Shown here: in pieces, positions 24,125-35,045 of the stretch
Position numbering within the stretch: position 1 is the stretch's first letter
How the letters are laid out: every line of letters starts with the position of its first letter
NCBI GenBank assembly: GCA_003008705.1
Contig: PDUO01000023.1
Coordinates: 101,312-165,311, forward strand
DNA: 64,000 nucleotides
Source: Pezicula radicicola
Taxonomy: Eukaryota; Ascomycota; Leotiomycetes; Helotiales; Dermateaceae
Direction of reading: 5' to 3'
Made by a program: the position numbers and the translations under genes
Notes under the pieces: model-generated
Told to the model about the DNA's origin: nothing
Databases searched by the model: none
The model's input: the letters and a program-made list of their open reading frames with translations, nothing else

Positions 24125-24926
24125 CTACCGGCGGCTTTGTACAGGAGCTTCGCCAATTTCTCGGAATTGTATCCATATGCCAAAGAGATAAACCAGTAGA
24201 GTAACGAAAGATAATCCCAATACACTGCTGACGCCAATGATTGACGAGGATCCAGTTGAAAGCGGTCCAGCTTGGGGTGTTGAGAAGACAGTGGTGGTTG
24301 AGGAAGGGTTTAACGCAGTGGTAGATGTACCAGTAGATGTTGCTGTGGAGGTCCGACTTGAAGAGGCATAAATGATCGTATGGCCATTTGTGGCTAGAGA
24401 AGTCATGATACCAGTAGGAGATGGTACACGTGAGAAAGATGTCGGGTCTGGCGTAAGTGTAGGTATTGGACCTCAGGTCGTCTCAGAATCCCTGCTTGAG
24501 TTGACATAGTCGAAAACCCCGCTGCTGGCCATAGAACCATTTGAAGTATACACCGTAGGTAGACAAAATTGGCAGATCAAATTCGGGCATATTGTACAAT
24601 TCAGAACGTCTGAGGAAGGTATATGAACAAGTCCCGGATCCGGATATGAGAATGAGATAGGGTCCGAGGTAGAAATGGGTTCTTGACCCAACGCTATATA
24701 ATAGTGTAAGCCATTGAGTCAAGCCAGTCTACAAAAGAGCCATACGAGTATTGCAGTTGAATTCCACTAAAAAGGCACCACCCAAGATTATTGTGACATT
24801 GCCATTTGCTATTGTAAGGATGACGATGTCGTAAACTTGAAAGGTATACATTGGAGAATTGAATGAAGATACGGGGTCAGGATAGATGAACTGAACACCG
24901 AATAAAGAGACATTCGACATGGACAT
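24125..24926 (-). pseudogene. Tandem paralogue of the 22395-23486 membrane-protein gene, interrupted by TGA
   Basis: Exons 24926-24746 and 24693-24125 join in frame across a 52-nt intron. The first exon parallels its neighbour: VQFIYPDPVSSFNSPMYTF against ITYPDPASPFNDPFYTY. Exon 2 keeps the cysteine region (CTICPNLICQFC) and then, after SSRDSETT, meets one TGA at 24475-24473. The same frame continues open for 115 more codons through a Ser/Thr stalk (TSTATSTGTSTTAL) and a membrane helix (VSSVLGLSFVTLLVYLFGIW). One change, most simply CGA to TGA, would explain the stop. Without it the product would end before the membrane helix, as a possibly secreted fragment. A signal peptide is not evident at the ATG used. 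Alternative: a sequencing error or an intron I cannot see. Confidence 0.62.
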
Positions 24927-25263
24927 TTCCGAGAGGTCGATTAGGCCACAAATGCTCAGCAAGATTTAGTAAATACGCAGAACGGAGCGGTGATGGCGTG
25001 CAAGCAAAACGGTCTCGGCAGAGCAAATATTTTGCAAAAGATTGTTTCACAATGGAGACTTGATAATCCAGATGCAGGAATATAGCAATGGAGGGAATTG
25101 GCATTGCACATAATTTGGTGTTGTGCTAATAACTGTTTGAGCGTAATGGAGGCTTGCAGATTTCGTAACATGAGATGGGTGACGACACAACGTGGTTCAG
25201 CCTGGGATTTTGTGGAACTGGAGTCGTAGCATATTGACGGTAGCTCCAACTGCTAGAATTCAT
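24927..25263. other. Intergenic upstream of the broken membrane-protein gene
   Basis: 337 bp between the paralogue's presumed start and the stop of the kinase gene. A minus-strand frame (25249-24956) may hold an unrecognised first exon of the paralogue, since that gene lacks a signal peptide as modelled. Confidence 0.4.
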
Positions 25264-26013
25264 TCATTCGATCGTCTCGTTTAGGTATACAGCAATCAGC
25301 TGTACAGCCCAATTCAGCGATTCCCTCATTGATACATCGATGTCAGGCCTGACAATGATTCTGAGCTCCTTGCATCTATCCCAATCTACCTCACCCTCAA
25401 CATCTCCGTCTTTGAAGAGGTGGCTATGCTGCGCAACATAATTTCTCCAGACCATCGACTCAAAGTAATTCTCCCCCTTCCAGAATTCATGAGGTTTGGC
25501 ATCAAGTCCATAACCGGGCCGTGTTAATCTTCTTTGCTTGGCAAGCTTATGACTGAGTGGGAAAAAGAGTCGAAGATGGAGCCTGGTGAGAATGAAAGGA
25601 TGATGGTACAGCAAGAATCCGTCGACAAAAACTAGCCTGCGCGCAGATAAATCGAGTCCGGATAATTGCAGTCTCAACCTATGGGCATCGGTAACCCCTG
25701 TAACCACCGTCTGCAATGCCTTTGCTTCTTGGCCAGGAAAGACAGACTCCTGCCAGCTACTGAAGCCAGGAGGTGGGATACCACCGTGCTCTTTCATGTG
25801 ATCCAGCACCTCTGCCATTCGTACAAAGTCGACGCCGTCTGGCCCATCACAATCCAAATAGCCGTCAATCTGGGGGATATCCTTGAATTCCTTACAGAAG
25901 TCATCAGCGTGAAGAATGTAGGCAACGTTTGGAAAAACTTGACGTAAAAGGTATGCTAAGGTGGTCTTGCCAGAAGATGACGGCCCAGAGAGGCCGATGA
26001 ATACAACTGACAT
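25264..26013 (-). CDS. NRK1: Nicotinamide riboside kinase
   Basis: Phosphorylates nicotinamide riboside (and often nicotinic acid riboside) to the mononucleotide in NAD salvage, in the cytosol or nucleus. One uninterrupted frame gives 249 aa. The P-loop is GLSGPSSSGKTTLAYLL at residues about 7-23. The acid pair in LHADDFCKEFKDIPQIDGY matches the family's substrate-binding Asp-Asp-Phe block, and YLDCDGPDGVDF follows. FVDGFLLYH is the Walker-B-like strand, and RLTRPGYGLDAKPHEFWKG carries the lid region. Length fits fungal Nrk1. Intronless and intact. Confidence 0.88.
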   Translation of the reverse strand: MSVVFIGLSGPSSSGKTTLAYLLRQVFPNVAYILHADDFCKEFKDIPQIDGYLDCDGPDGVDFVRMAEVLDHMKEHGGIPPPGFSSWQESVFPGQEAKALQTVVTGVTDAHRLRLQLSGLDLSARRLVFVDGFLLYHHPFILTRLHLRLFFPLSHKLAKQRRLTRPGYGLDAKPHEFWKGENYFESMVWRNYVAQHSHLFKDGDVEGEVDWDRCKELRIIVRPDIDVSMRESLNWAVQLIAVYLNETIE

Positions 26014-27186
26014 ATCGAGAAGCTCGGAGACAGTAAGTTGTGTTGGTTGGTTGGTGAGTTGGTGAGTTGGTGGGTAATAATGGACCTAGGTAGTAAATAA
26101 TAATAGCAAGTACATATTATGGTTAGGCAGCTGTGCATAAGAGAGGAGGCTAAAAGCCAACCAAGCAGCCCAAGAATAACAATGTTATAATGATCAGGTG
26201 ACGGCAATGATGCGCCGTTAGCAAGAGTCCCTTTAGAAGTTGCACGACGTGTGTCGACGATGTGAAGGTTTTAATTGAGAGACGGACTGTGGTCGTTGAT
26301 ATTCGCTTTCGAGGCTAGTTCCTGATCCGTCCTAGCTTCCTTGTCAACTGGAGGTCACTTACTGTACCTAGGTAGCAACATGACTACTACAATCACCAAT
26401 TCATCAACAGGACTCTCTAAACGCAACATATGCCGTTCTACACAAAATATTACAGGACTCCACCACAAATCATCGCTAAGGCTTCTAGAAGAAGAAGGGC
26501 TCTGGATTGATTTGATCGACGGTCGCAATCCGATTGGCGAGTAACGATGGCTCATGGCTCATGGCTCACCAGACCAACGACTCTCCACCATGCAGACTCA
26601 GACAGCCATCGAAGATCTGTGCAACCTTCTAGGACTGTACCAGACGGGAATTTCAGGGTGCTCTAAGCTTCTTTACCTTCTGCCTCATCGATCCTTCGTT
26701 GACTTTCTGGCCTGTGATTTGCTGGAAGGGCAGCAGCCATCGCTAAAAGCCTTGCACCTTGCCGCAAAGCACAGCCCCAGCCTCGAAGGCGTTCTTGCAG
26801 GCAGACAGACACGTTCCACAACTTGTCAGCTTGAACGCCTGTGCTCATTCACCTCTTGGCTTTCAAGAACAATCATTTTCAGCCTCGAAATAGCCCGTTT
26901 TCATTTGTCCTTCCATTTCTTGGTCCATGTCTGACTATTCCCTTTGTAGTTACAAGCTAATGCTACTACTCGGGTTGCCTAACATAGCCGGAGGGCTATG
27001 GAAGTAAGTGTTCTTTCACTTAGGCTCACCTGATTAGCTTTCTGATAAGGCGAATACGTCCGGTGAGTTGATCCAAAGGCCAAGTGAACCTTGGTCCTCC
27101 TTTTACATCCCAATCTAAGATATCAGGAAACATACAAGTTTACGCATGTCTCCAAATTTTACTGTATCTTCTGTTTTATCAAAGAT
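26014..27186. other. Intergenic between divergent NRK1 and the ubiquitin-ligase gene
   Basis: 1.17 kb with short simple repeats (GTTGGTTGGTGAGTTGGTGA near 26041; GGCTCATGGCTCATGGCTCA near 26549). A 126-codon plus frame (26554-26934) has no recognised motif and is not called. Promoters of both genes must lie here. Confidence 0.45.
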
Positions 27187-29931
27187 ATGGCAACATCGAC
27201 TCTTACTGCACCTGGAACTTGGCCTTCTGAAATACGAGACGGGACGATTGACGAAAATTATTACAGGAATTATTATTCACCAGAATCTTTCGGAACTCCT
27301 TCGAGAGCAAATTTAGGTTCTGGTTCTAATCTAAGTCACAGCCAGAACCTTGATGCATTCCATGATTACCCTCGTTTTATCCATCGCTTAGTCCCTGGGG
27401 AGTTTCCTGACGAACCTGACGTGGCTGTTGGTTCAGCATCACAACAATCACCAGGAAGCAGCCACGAAGTCTTCTTTGACTGTTTAACGAGCAATCAAGC
27501 AATGGCGACAGAAGCTCATGTTATTGGTTCGTCCGCGGTAGCAGACAATCTTATAACTGCACCTGTACCCTCAACTCGAACATTAGCTTCAAGAACTGGA
27601 AATGTTATGGGCTCATCGCCTCAAATGGCAGTCGAGACCTTAGCTACTCAGCCTCCTGCCTTTGAAGATGTAGACTGGAGAAGGTACACGCCACCGCCAG
27701 AACTGTCTAAGAATCCGGACAGAGGTAATGATTACTCTGCTGAAGTGTTGAAAACAATTTCTCTCGCAGTAAGAAATATACAAGAAAGACTGAGAGAGTT
27801 GGATAGCCAAAATGCGGCGGCTAGCGACGAAAGTGCAACAGTAAGAACCCACCGGACTATTACTTTCTGGCAATATATGCTTACAATTCTCCAGATATTC
27901 TCCCAGCCTCCACCAAACCGTCCTGCCCCATCCCCTCCAACTCTGCGACTGAGCGGCACTAGCGAAGAATCTCTGGGCTCTAATGATTCAGGATATGGAT
28001 CAGCGTCTGTAGAGCTACAGCCAGAGTCACCTAAATCACGAAAAGGCTTAGGCCTAAGATCAATGTTCAGACGAAAGGAGAAGAAGAGGCTTCCAATATA
28101 TTCGGATCCTTTAATGAACTCCTCAGGTCATTCATCGAGTCAGTCACCAATGCAAACTCTCCCTGGAATTACCATAGTTTATCCTGCTCCTACAAAAAGC
28201 CACTTCCGTTCTTCAGCGCCGGCGCCGGCGCCAGTACCAGAACCTACAGCCGAGTCGCTAACCACGTAAGATATAAAATTGGTTCTTGTAACTGTCTCCA
28301 TGCTAATTCTCATAGGGAATGTGTGTCCTGCCTTGATGATTTTCCTTCCAATAAACTTATCAAATTAACCTGCCACTCTTATTGTGCTGATTGCTTCCAA
28401 GCACTTATTAGGTAATTGACATTTCCCTATCCTACAATATATCGAACTAAATTCAAGTAGCTCTTCTTTTACTTCCGAGGAACAGTGGCCACCAAAATGC
28501 TGCCTCAACCCGATCAAACCTGCAACAATACTTCACTATATCGATGTAGCAAGTAGGGTAAAGTATAAAGAGAAAAGTGATGAATGGAGTATTTCCGCAG
28601 GTGATCGTGTATACTGTTCAGCGGCCAACTGCAGTACGTTTATTTCTCCAATCAATATCAACACACGTCTCAGTTGCGGAACGTGTCCGACCTGCCGTCA
28701 CAAAACATGCACAATATGCAGGGCAGAATATCACAAGGGACGAGACTGCCCCGATGACCCACAACTCCGAGCTACCAACACACTTGCCGAGGTAGAAGGA
28801 TGGAGGCGATGTTACTCCTGCTCGTCATATGTTGAGCATAACAACGGGTGCCGCCATATGACATGTAGATGCAAGGCACAATTCTGCTATATATGCGGCC
28901 TAAAATGGCGGACCTGCTCCTGTACCGAAGCTAATCTCGTGGAGCTACAAACACGGATAGCGACACAAAAGGCAAGCGCCGCACAGAGAGAAGCTCAAGC
29001 AGCCGCAGAAGCAGCTCGACGGGAACAAGAAGAGCGCGAACTTATCGCCGAGGTTGAAGCCTTCGAGCGCCAGGAAAGAGAGCGTCTGGAACAACAAGCT
29101 GAAGCTGAACGACGGAAAAGAGCCGAGGAGAGGAGAAAAAGGGAAGTTGAACGAGTTGAGGCTATCCATAAAACCTTCCTTCAAAACTATGCTGCACTAA
29201 ATAGCCTTCTAGATTGGCAAATAGGTTTCGTAGCTGAACGCTGGCAATTTGAAAAAGATAGCCTAGGCCGCGACTTAGATAACAATCTCGAAACGCTGGC
29301 TCTAAGACAAAATACCGCAATCCAACTCCTCAACAACATCTCTCAATGCGCAATATCAAATACAACATCCTTATACAAACAAGAATTCCAACGGCGACTC
29401 GCTGATGAAAAAACTTATACGGCACAATACAAGCAAGAACTAGAGGATTTCTATCGCCACGACGAAATTCAAAACGCATCCAAACAAAAAGTCGCCGCAG
29501 TAGAATATATACAATACCTACGAGATTTCTACCAAAACAGCGACAGTGGAAATATACTTATTCAAAAAAAAGTTGAGGAACTAAAGGTAGAACATGATCG
29601 AGAATCTAAGAGACGAGAGAATCATAATAAAATGCAATTGCAAAAAGCTTTGGATGATTTGAAGATCTCTGATGATCGGGAATATAAGAAATGGGAGAGC
29701 CATTGTAAAGCACAAGTACACAAGGTCGTTGATGCTGAAGCGAAGAAGATGGATGATTTGAAGAGGAAGCATCTTAAGGAGGTTGAGGAGGTTAAGGCTC
29801 AGGGGCTTAGGCATGAGTTGGAATATGAGAAAAGGAAGTGGGCGGAGGGTGCTTGGTGTACGGAGGTGGGAAGGGAGAGAAGGCGAATTTTGGAGAGGTT
29901 GGAGGCTGTGGAGTATGCTAGGGAGGTTTGA
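27187..29931 (+). CDS. RBR-type (RING-IBR-RING2) E3 ubiquitin ligase with a C-terminal coiled coil
   Basis: Three exons, 27187-28265, 28316-28411 and 28458-29931, give 882 aa. Residues 1-359 are Ser/Pro-rich and disordered, with a short basic patch (RRKEKKRLP). RING1 begins at about 362: CVSCLDDF, LTCHSYCADCF, KCCLNPIKPATI. The IBR section has VYCSAANCSTFISP and CPTCRHKTCTICRAEYHKGR. RING2 is CYSCSSYVEHNNGCRHMTCR, then CKAQFCYICG; the Cys after HMTCR is the likely thioester residue by RBR precedent. Residues about 550-880 are charged heptad-like helix (EAARREQEERELIAEVEAFE), probably a dimerising coiled coil. The ATG at 27187 is chosen because the frame upstream has no earlier ATG. Substrate unknown; expanded lineage-specific RBR genes are common in these fungi. 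Confidence 0.86.
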
Positions 29932-30322
29932 TTGTGCGTTTTCTAGGGTGTTTTTGGAGTTGGAGGTCAGTGTCTTTTTTGCCGTCGCAATTTGGTCGGT
30001 TATGCATTTTACTCCCGTTTACTTCTTAGTATAGATGTTATCGAAGTGTTGATAGCCATTGGCTACTAGGAATCTACTCGATCTAGTAATCTAATTGCGA
30101 TAATCTTCTCTGGAGGTGGAAAAAACGGGGTAATTCCGAATGAGGTGGTATTATACCCCACATTGTCACTTGCATCTGACTATATCTACCTCTACCCAAC
30201 TATACCCCACATCTTCAAAATGAAAAAAGCCTCAAACGTTCTAAACAACACAGTGAATAATAAAGTGCCACCAAAACCCATCTACTCAAAAGATCCTAAA
30301 TTGCAAACAAGAAGCGCCAAAA
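29932..30322. other. Intergenic, promoter of the dioxygenase gene
   Basis: 391 bp between tandem genes. A frame with ATG at 30220 overlaps the next gene's start in another phase and is not coding-like. Confidence 0.4.
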
Positions 30323-31794
30323 ATGCCATCCGCAACCACCACCCCTCCAATCTCTCCAGAATTCAAACACCTCAAAATCACCACCATCCATCCAACCCTC
30401 GATTTCGGCGCCGAGGTAGAAGGAATCGATTTCTCGCAACCTATTCCTGATGATGTATTTCAAGAGATTCTCGCTGCAATGGCTAAGGTAATATGTCTTC
30501 TTCTCCCAATTATATCTCCGTATACTTTCTTAACATTTGGTACGGTATTGTAAATCTAATGCTTGAAGTATGGTAATAGTATGGCGTTTGCGTCTTTCGT
30601 AATACGGGACTGGATGATTGGGGACATGTTGAGTTCTCGAGACGGTTTGGGGAGTTAGATGATATTAGGCCGTATTTGGTTAAGGGTATGTATGTTTAAC
30701 AGTTTAAACTTGTAACGATACACTGTTCTGAAATAGGGCGATGAGGTATAAAAGGGATACTTGGATTAGGATGAATTGATTAAGTGGCTAATAAAGAGGG
30801 AGAGATCAGGTAGGAAACTTAGGTACGAACCACTTGAGTTATTCGATGCTGGAAATATAGACGAGGATGGTGGTGTACTTTCACCAGATAGTGCAAGGGC
30901 ACAATATAATAAGGTACTTATATACTTCTTCATATCACCCTCTTCACCCCTCCCCCCCAAAAAAACATAACCTCATAATCATCCCCACACAGGGAAACCA
31001 ACTCTTCCACGTCGACTCATCCTTCAACCCCCGACGCGCATCCTTTTCCCTCCTACGAGCAGTAATCCTCCCACCCCCCTCAACAGGCGGCAACACAGAT
31101 TTCAGCGATACCCGCTCCGCATTCACCGATCTACCTCCCCCCCTAAAATCCTCCCTATTAGAAAAAGATTACATAGTAGCACATTCATTACACCATTCAC
31201 GAAAGAAAGCAGCGCCTGAATTTTTCAAGGATTTAGATCCTATGAAGTTTGGCATGTCGAAACATCGGTTGGTGCAGAGGCATGAGGGGAGTGGGAGGAT
31301 GAATCTTTATATTGCGGCGCATGCGCATCATGTTGTTGGATTAGGGGATGAGGAGAGTGAGAGGCTTTTGGGGTTGTTGATGGAGCATGCTACGTTGGAG
31401 AAATATAGGATTTCGGTTTCTTGGAAGGGGGTTGGGGATTTGGTTTGTTGGGATAATACTGCTGTTATGCATCGTGAGTATTTTGTTTCTATCATACGAC
31501 TTTCTTTTCTTTTTCTTCTTCTTTTTTCTCTTGCTTTTTTTGTTGTTGATAAATCAGGCCACTTTTTTTTCCCCTGTAATACTGACTTGATGATGGTATA
31601 TAGGAGCGGGAGCTTTTAAGGGAGGTTATAAGAGGGATATGAGGAGGACTACTGTTCATGATGCTAGTAGTCAGGCTTGGGGTTTGAATGAGAAGGTTGA
31701 TAATAGGCCGGGTTTTATTGTTGATGGTTTGAAAAAGGGGGATGCTATGGATGCTATGCCTTTGCCTTCACAACGCTCTGGTGTGATCTCATAG
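30323..31794 (+). CDS. TauD/TfdA-family Fe(II)/2-oxoglutarate dioxygenase
   Basis: Five exons, 30323-30487, 30580-30685, 30810-30913, 30993-31473 and 31604-31794, give 348 aa. Family blocks: TLDFGAEVEGIDFSQPIPDD near residues 25-44; VCVFRNTGLDDWGHVEFSRR; the metal-binding His-x-Asp in GNQLFHVDSSF (His131, Asp133); the distal His in AVMHRAGAFKGG (His285); and a downstream Arg in RDMRRTTVHD for 2-oxoglutarate. The GNQL-x-H-x-DSSF form is that of the TfdA/alkylsulfonate branch, which oxidises taurine, sulfonates or aryloxy-acids; the substrate here is unknown. All five splices keep frame and complete conserved motifs. Intron 3 has a C/A-rich end; intron 4 is T-rich. Confidence 0.88.
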
Positions 31795-34058
31795 GCTGTG
31801 TCGGTTGGCTCGCTTGGAGAGGGGACTAGGGGCTAGGGGGTTAGGTTAAATTTTGTTTGAGCTTTTTGGGTCGTTGATTGGAGACCTTAGGTTTGGGTTC
31901 TGTGGGTATGAACGGTATATGTAATTATGTGCAATTTCCGTATGCGGAATATCTGCCTGTTGGGTTCTTTGTGATGGAGGCTGTTATGAGACGATGCGTG
32001 ATTTGAGAGTATATATGTTTGTAAGTGGAGGAATTCCTTGTTTAATAATTGATGTAATGCTAACTAACTTTCTAATATTACTGAAAATTCAGTGTTGAAA
32101 TCTCGACGTACAATAAGTATTTTCTATTCCTGTGTTTGGATCTGAGCTGTTGTTGCGATCTCCTACATGGTATGGGACCATATTTGACATGGATGTTATA
32201 TAAGCTTGATTTTAAGCATTAAGCATAAACTACTTCCTATATATTTGTGCATGAGTATAGGGAAATTCGGGGCTTTGCTAGCTTTAAAGCAATAAAATCA
32301 TATAAAAAGTGAAACTGTATAGCTATAGGGTAGGAAACATATACAATCGCACATACTTTTAAGCAGACCCATAGCGTCGGTAGCAAGTGTCGTTAGATAG
32401 CGATTGGCACACGCTAGCTCACCCCTGAGGTGGTCCCATACCATATAGGAGATACAGCCGGAACTATTGGTACAGTAAGCTAACCTAAAGATGGTTGAGA
32501 AAGCGAGCCCAAGGAAGTTGAGTAGCAAGTACCTTACACTTAGCCGTTACTATATGGTGTTCTATACCTTACTTTGGAGTAATCGCCGCACCAGCCTTAC
32601 CCGATAAGATCATCGATTCCAATATGATGTCATTCCTGTTTGTGTTTCTCTGCGCCCCTGTGTGTTCGTCTCTGTGCGTCGTCTCGTTCATTCCGACTTA
32701 CAGGTTCTGGATTTCGTATTCGTGTTGACTGTGCTGAAATGACCTTCAACTCAAGGAGGCTGCAGGACAGGGAAGTGCTGTATTTCGTATTCGTATCGAT
32801 TGTAGTGAAATGGACACACTTGTTGAAGATGAATAATTCTAAGCCATCCCGCAGTTCCACTCGAGTCGAACTGTAGGAAAGGGATTGGGAAGGAACAGCT
32901 TCTGGTTCGTGCATAGTCCCATCTTCTCCCCACGAGCTGGTTCGAGACTGTATCAAAGAGCCTCAGATGATGATCATGCTTCTTGTGGTTGGATTGCGGC
33001 TGTAATGCGGCTGTAATCTCACACAACTAACCCAATGGCTATCTATCAACAGCGGGCTTTACTCGCTAAGTTTATCCAGAGACATGTCATAGGATCTCTA
33101 TTTGTGGCCAAAATGGTAATATAGTTTGCAGGATCTTGAACATGCAACACTATTGGAGGCCAGCCAAGATAACCTTAATCCAAACCAAGAGACACTCTTG
33201 TAGTTCACCCGTGTTTTCGCTCAACAAAGTTGGTGTAATTCTTATTGCACAGCTGCTGGTTTCGAAGGAGGGAGCCGAGACCTCAAAATCAAGATGAAAT
33301 GTTGCCATACAAATCATGATAGGAGCATAGGATACCGAAGGACAATTAGCGCATAACGATATTCTTTCTGCATTGACTATGTCTTTAGCTGATGCTATTG
33401 ATACTCGTATCTTGTCTCGTAACATTGTAGCATTGGAGCTTAAGGAAGGGCGCCAAGACCGGAATGTGCTGTGTCTGGATGAGCGCGATCGTGATAGCAC
33501 AATTGACATTGGTGAGAGTCTTGCTGTGGAACGAGACTTTTACGGTTGTTACTACCCACGGTTGGGGGTTTTAGGGATTAAAATCGGTATGAATAGTTCA
33601 TCGTCTGAAATCTAGCCGAGCTTTCATTCTCGTATTTCGGAAACCAAATATATCGCCATTTGAGCGCTTCAGCCTCAACGTGCCCTATGAGGTAGCCAAC
33701 GCATTCGAAATACTCCAGATGAAACCTATGCTGAGAACGAATCAAGCACAATTAAGCATTTCTTAGTCCGACCTTGTTAGAGAAACCCCAGTTTCACAAC
33801 TTTACATCACTTTTCATCCATAGCTTCGGCTAAAACCGCGCTAGTACAAAAATGAGATGAAGCTACAAAACAGTTCTTGCGATGCGATGCGATGCATGCC
33901 ATCTGACAATGACACTTGGCTAATGCTTTGCACGTACAATAGAGTAAGTCGTAGCTATGTAACAGTCGACATCCCAACATTTCAAAGACCTGCTACTCTC
34001 TGCATCTAGCCCTCAGTCACTCATTCGTTTGATACGTTAATGTCGAAAATCACATTCG
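31795..34058. other. Long intergenic stretch with small repeats
   Basis: 2.26 kb without a supported gene. It holds an inverted repeat (32157-32455), two imperfect direct repeats around a TTTCGTATTCGT core (about 32704-32743 and 32776-32816) and a near-perfect 20-bp palindrome at 32851-32870. Opposing frames at 33150-33615 (119 codons minus, 80 plus) lack recognisable motifs. Confidence 0.5.
32157..32455. repeat. Inverted-repeat-bounded segment, possible MITE remnant
   Basis: CTCCTACATGGTATGGGACC on the left arm (within 32157-32180) and TGGTCCCATACCATATAGGA on the right arm (32431-32455) are reverse complements with one mismatch over about 23 bp. The mismatch is a transition. The interior is AT-rich and non-coding. 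Target-site duplications are not evident next to the arms. Confidence 0.4.
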
Positions 34059-35045
34059 ATGCAGCTCTTTACTCTCGTTGTTGGAACTCTTGCTCTGATA
34101 CCTTCGTCCTGGGCCGCGCCTACCGCACTTTCTCAAACTACAATAACACAGGCGGGTGGTAACGTCCCACAAGGAGCACCACCATTAAAGCTCTCCCAGT
34201 CCGGTATTGCGAATTTCCAATTAGCGAACTTTATCGAGAACGTCGAATCCGCTTTCTTCGAGGGAGCACTGACCAGTCTCGCCAACGATCCTGCCTTTTC
34301 AGCCTCAGTTGCAGGATCAATCTCCATCAAAGACGTCATCACAAAAGTTGCTGCCCAGGAAGAAGTTCACAAGGCAACCATCGAGGGAGCACTAACGAGC
34401 AACAACGCTGCTCTTATTCCACCATGCACGAGCGTAGAATCGGTACCTGATACCAAAACTTTACTCGCTCGAGCAAACATCATCACAAGCACCAGTATCG
34501 GAGCAATCATTTCCCTAGACTCATCCCTTGCGATATCCGATCCTCAAGCTGTTGGCTCAGCATCAAGCATCCTACCCGTCGAAGCCAGACACGACGCTTT
34601 CTTCCGGCTCAGCGCAGGAGATGTACCCAATCCCTCACCTTTTGATACCGGTATTTCCGGAACCTGGGCCTTCAATATTATGTTAACATTCGTCAACCCA
34701 TCAAGTTGTCCAACTCTCCCAAACTTTAAAGTCTTGCCACCCCTTAATATCACCAGCCCTGCGCTTACCGCCACTACGCCAGCTGTTCGTCCCACTACTG
34801 TCGCCTTTACCTTCAATCCGAAGTTAGTGTTTAGACAAAAGAACCTTTTTATTGGTTGGGTTAATCAGGCCAATGCGCCTGTTTATACCACTGCCACTGT
34901 TCTTAATGGAATAGGCACTACGAGTGTGCCGCCGGGACTTGAGGGAACGGCATTCATTGCGCTCACGAATCAAAATACGGCGACGACGGTGGACGACTTG
35001 ACAACAGCAACTTTGGCAGGTCCAGCTGCAATTTTATTGTCTTAG
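34059..35045 (+). CDS. Secreted ferritin-like protein (Rds1/LsdA-like)
   Basis: One uninterrupted frame of 328 aa. A signal peptide (MQLFTLVVGTLALIPSSWA, cleavage before APT) is clear. The mature part carries helices with spaced acidic residues, FIENVESAFFEGALTSL and AAQEEVHKATIEGALTS; the Glu-Glu-x-His pattern is that of the ferritin-like (Ferritin_2) domain found in fungal stress and sexual-development proteins. The second half is Pro/Thr-rich beta-like sequence (FTFNPKLVFRQKNLFIGWVN). There is no membrane helix. Iron binding is not proven for this family. Role in the organism is unknown. Confidence 0.82.
   Translation: MQLFTLVVGTLALIPSSWAAPTALSQTTITQAGGNVPQGAPPLKLSQSGIANFQLANFIENVESAFFEGALTSLANDPAFSASVAGSISIKDVITKVAAQEEVHKATIEGALTSNNAALIPPCTSVESVPDTKTLLARANIITSTSIGAIISLDSSLAISDPQAVGSASSILPVEARHDAFFRLSAGDVPNPSPFDTGISGTWAFNIMLTFVNPSSCPTLPNFKVLPPLNITSPALTATTPAVRPTTVAFTFNPKLVFRQKNLFIGWVNQANAPVYTTATVLNGIGTTSVPPGLEGTAFIALTNQNTATTVDDLTTATLAGPAAILLS

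Noticed and set aside
26554..26934. 126-codon plus-strand frame
   Set aside because: Sits in a promoter region and has no recognised motif; not enough support to call a gene.
33150..33615. Opposing frames of 119 and 80 codons
   Set aside because: Overlap each other on opposite strands with no family match; neither is convincing.
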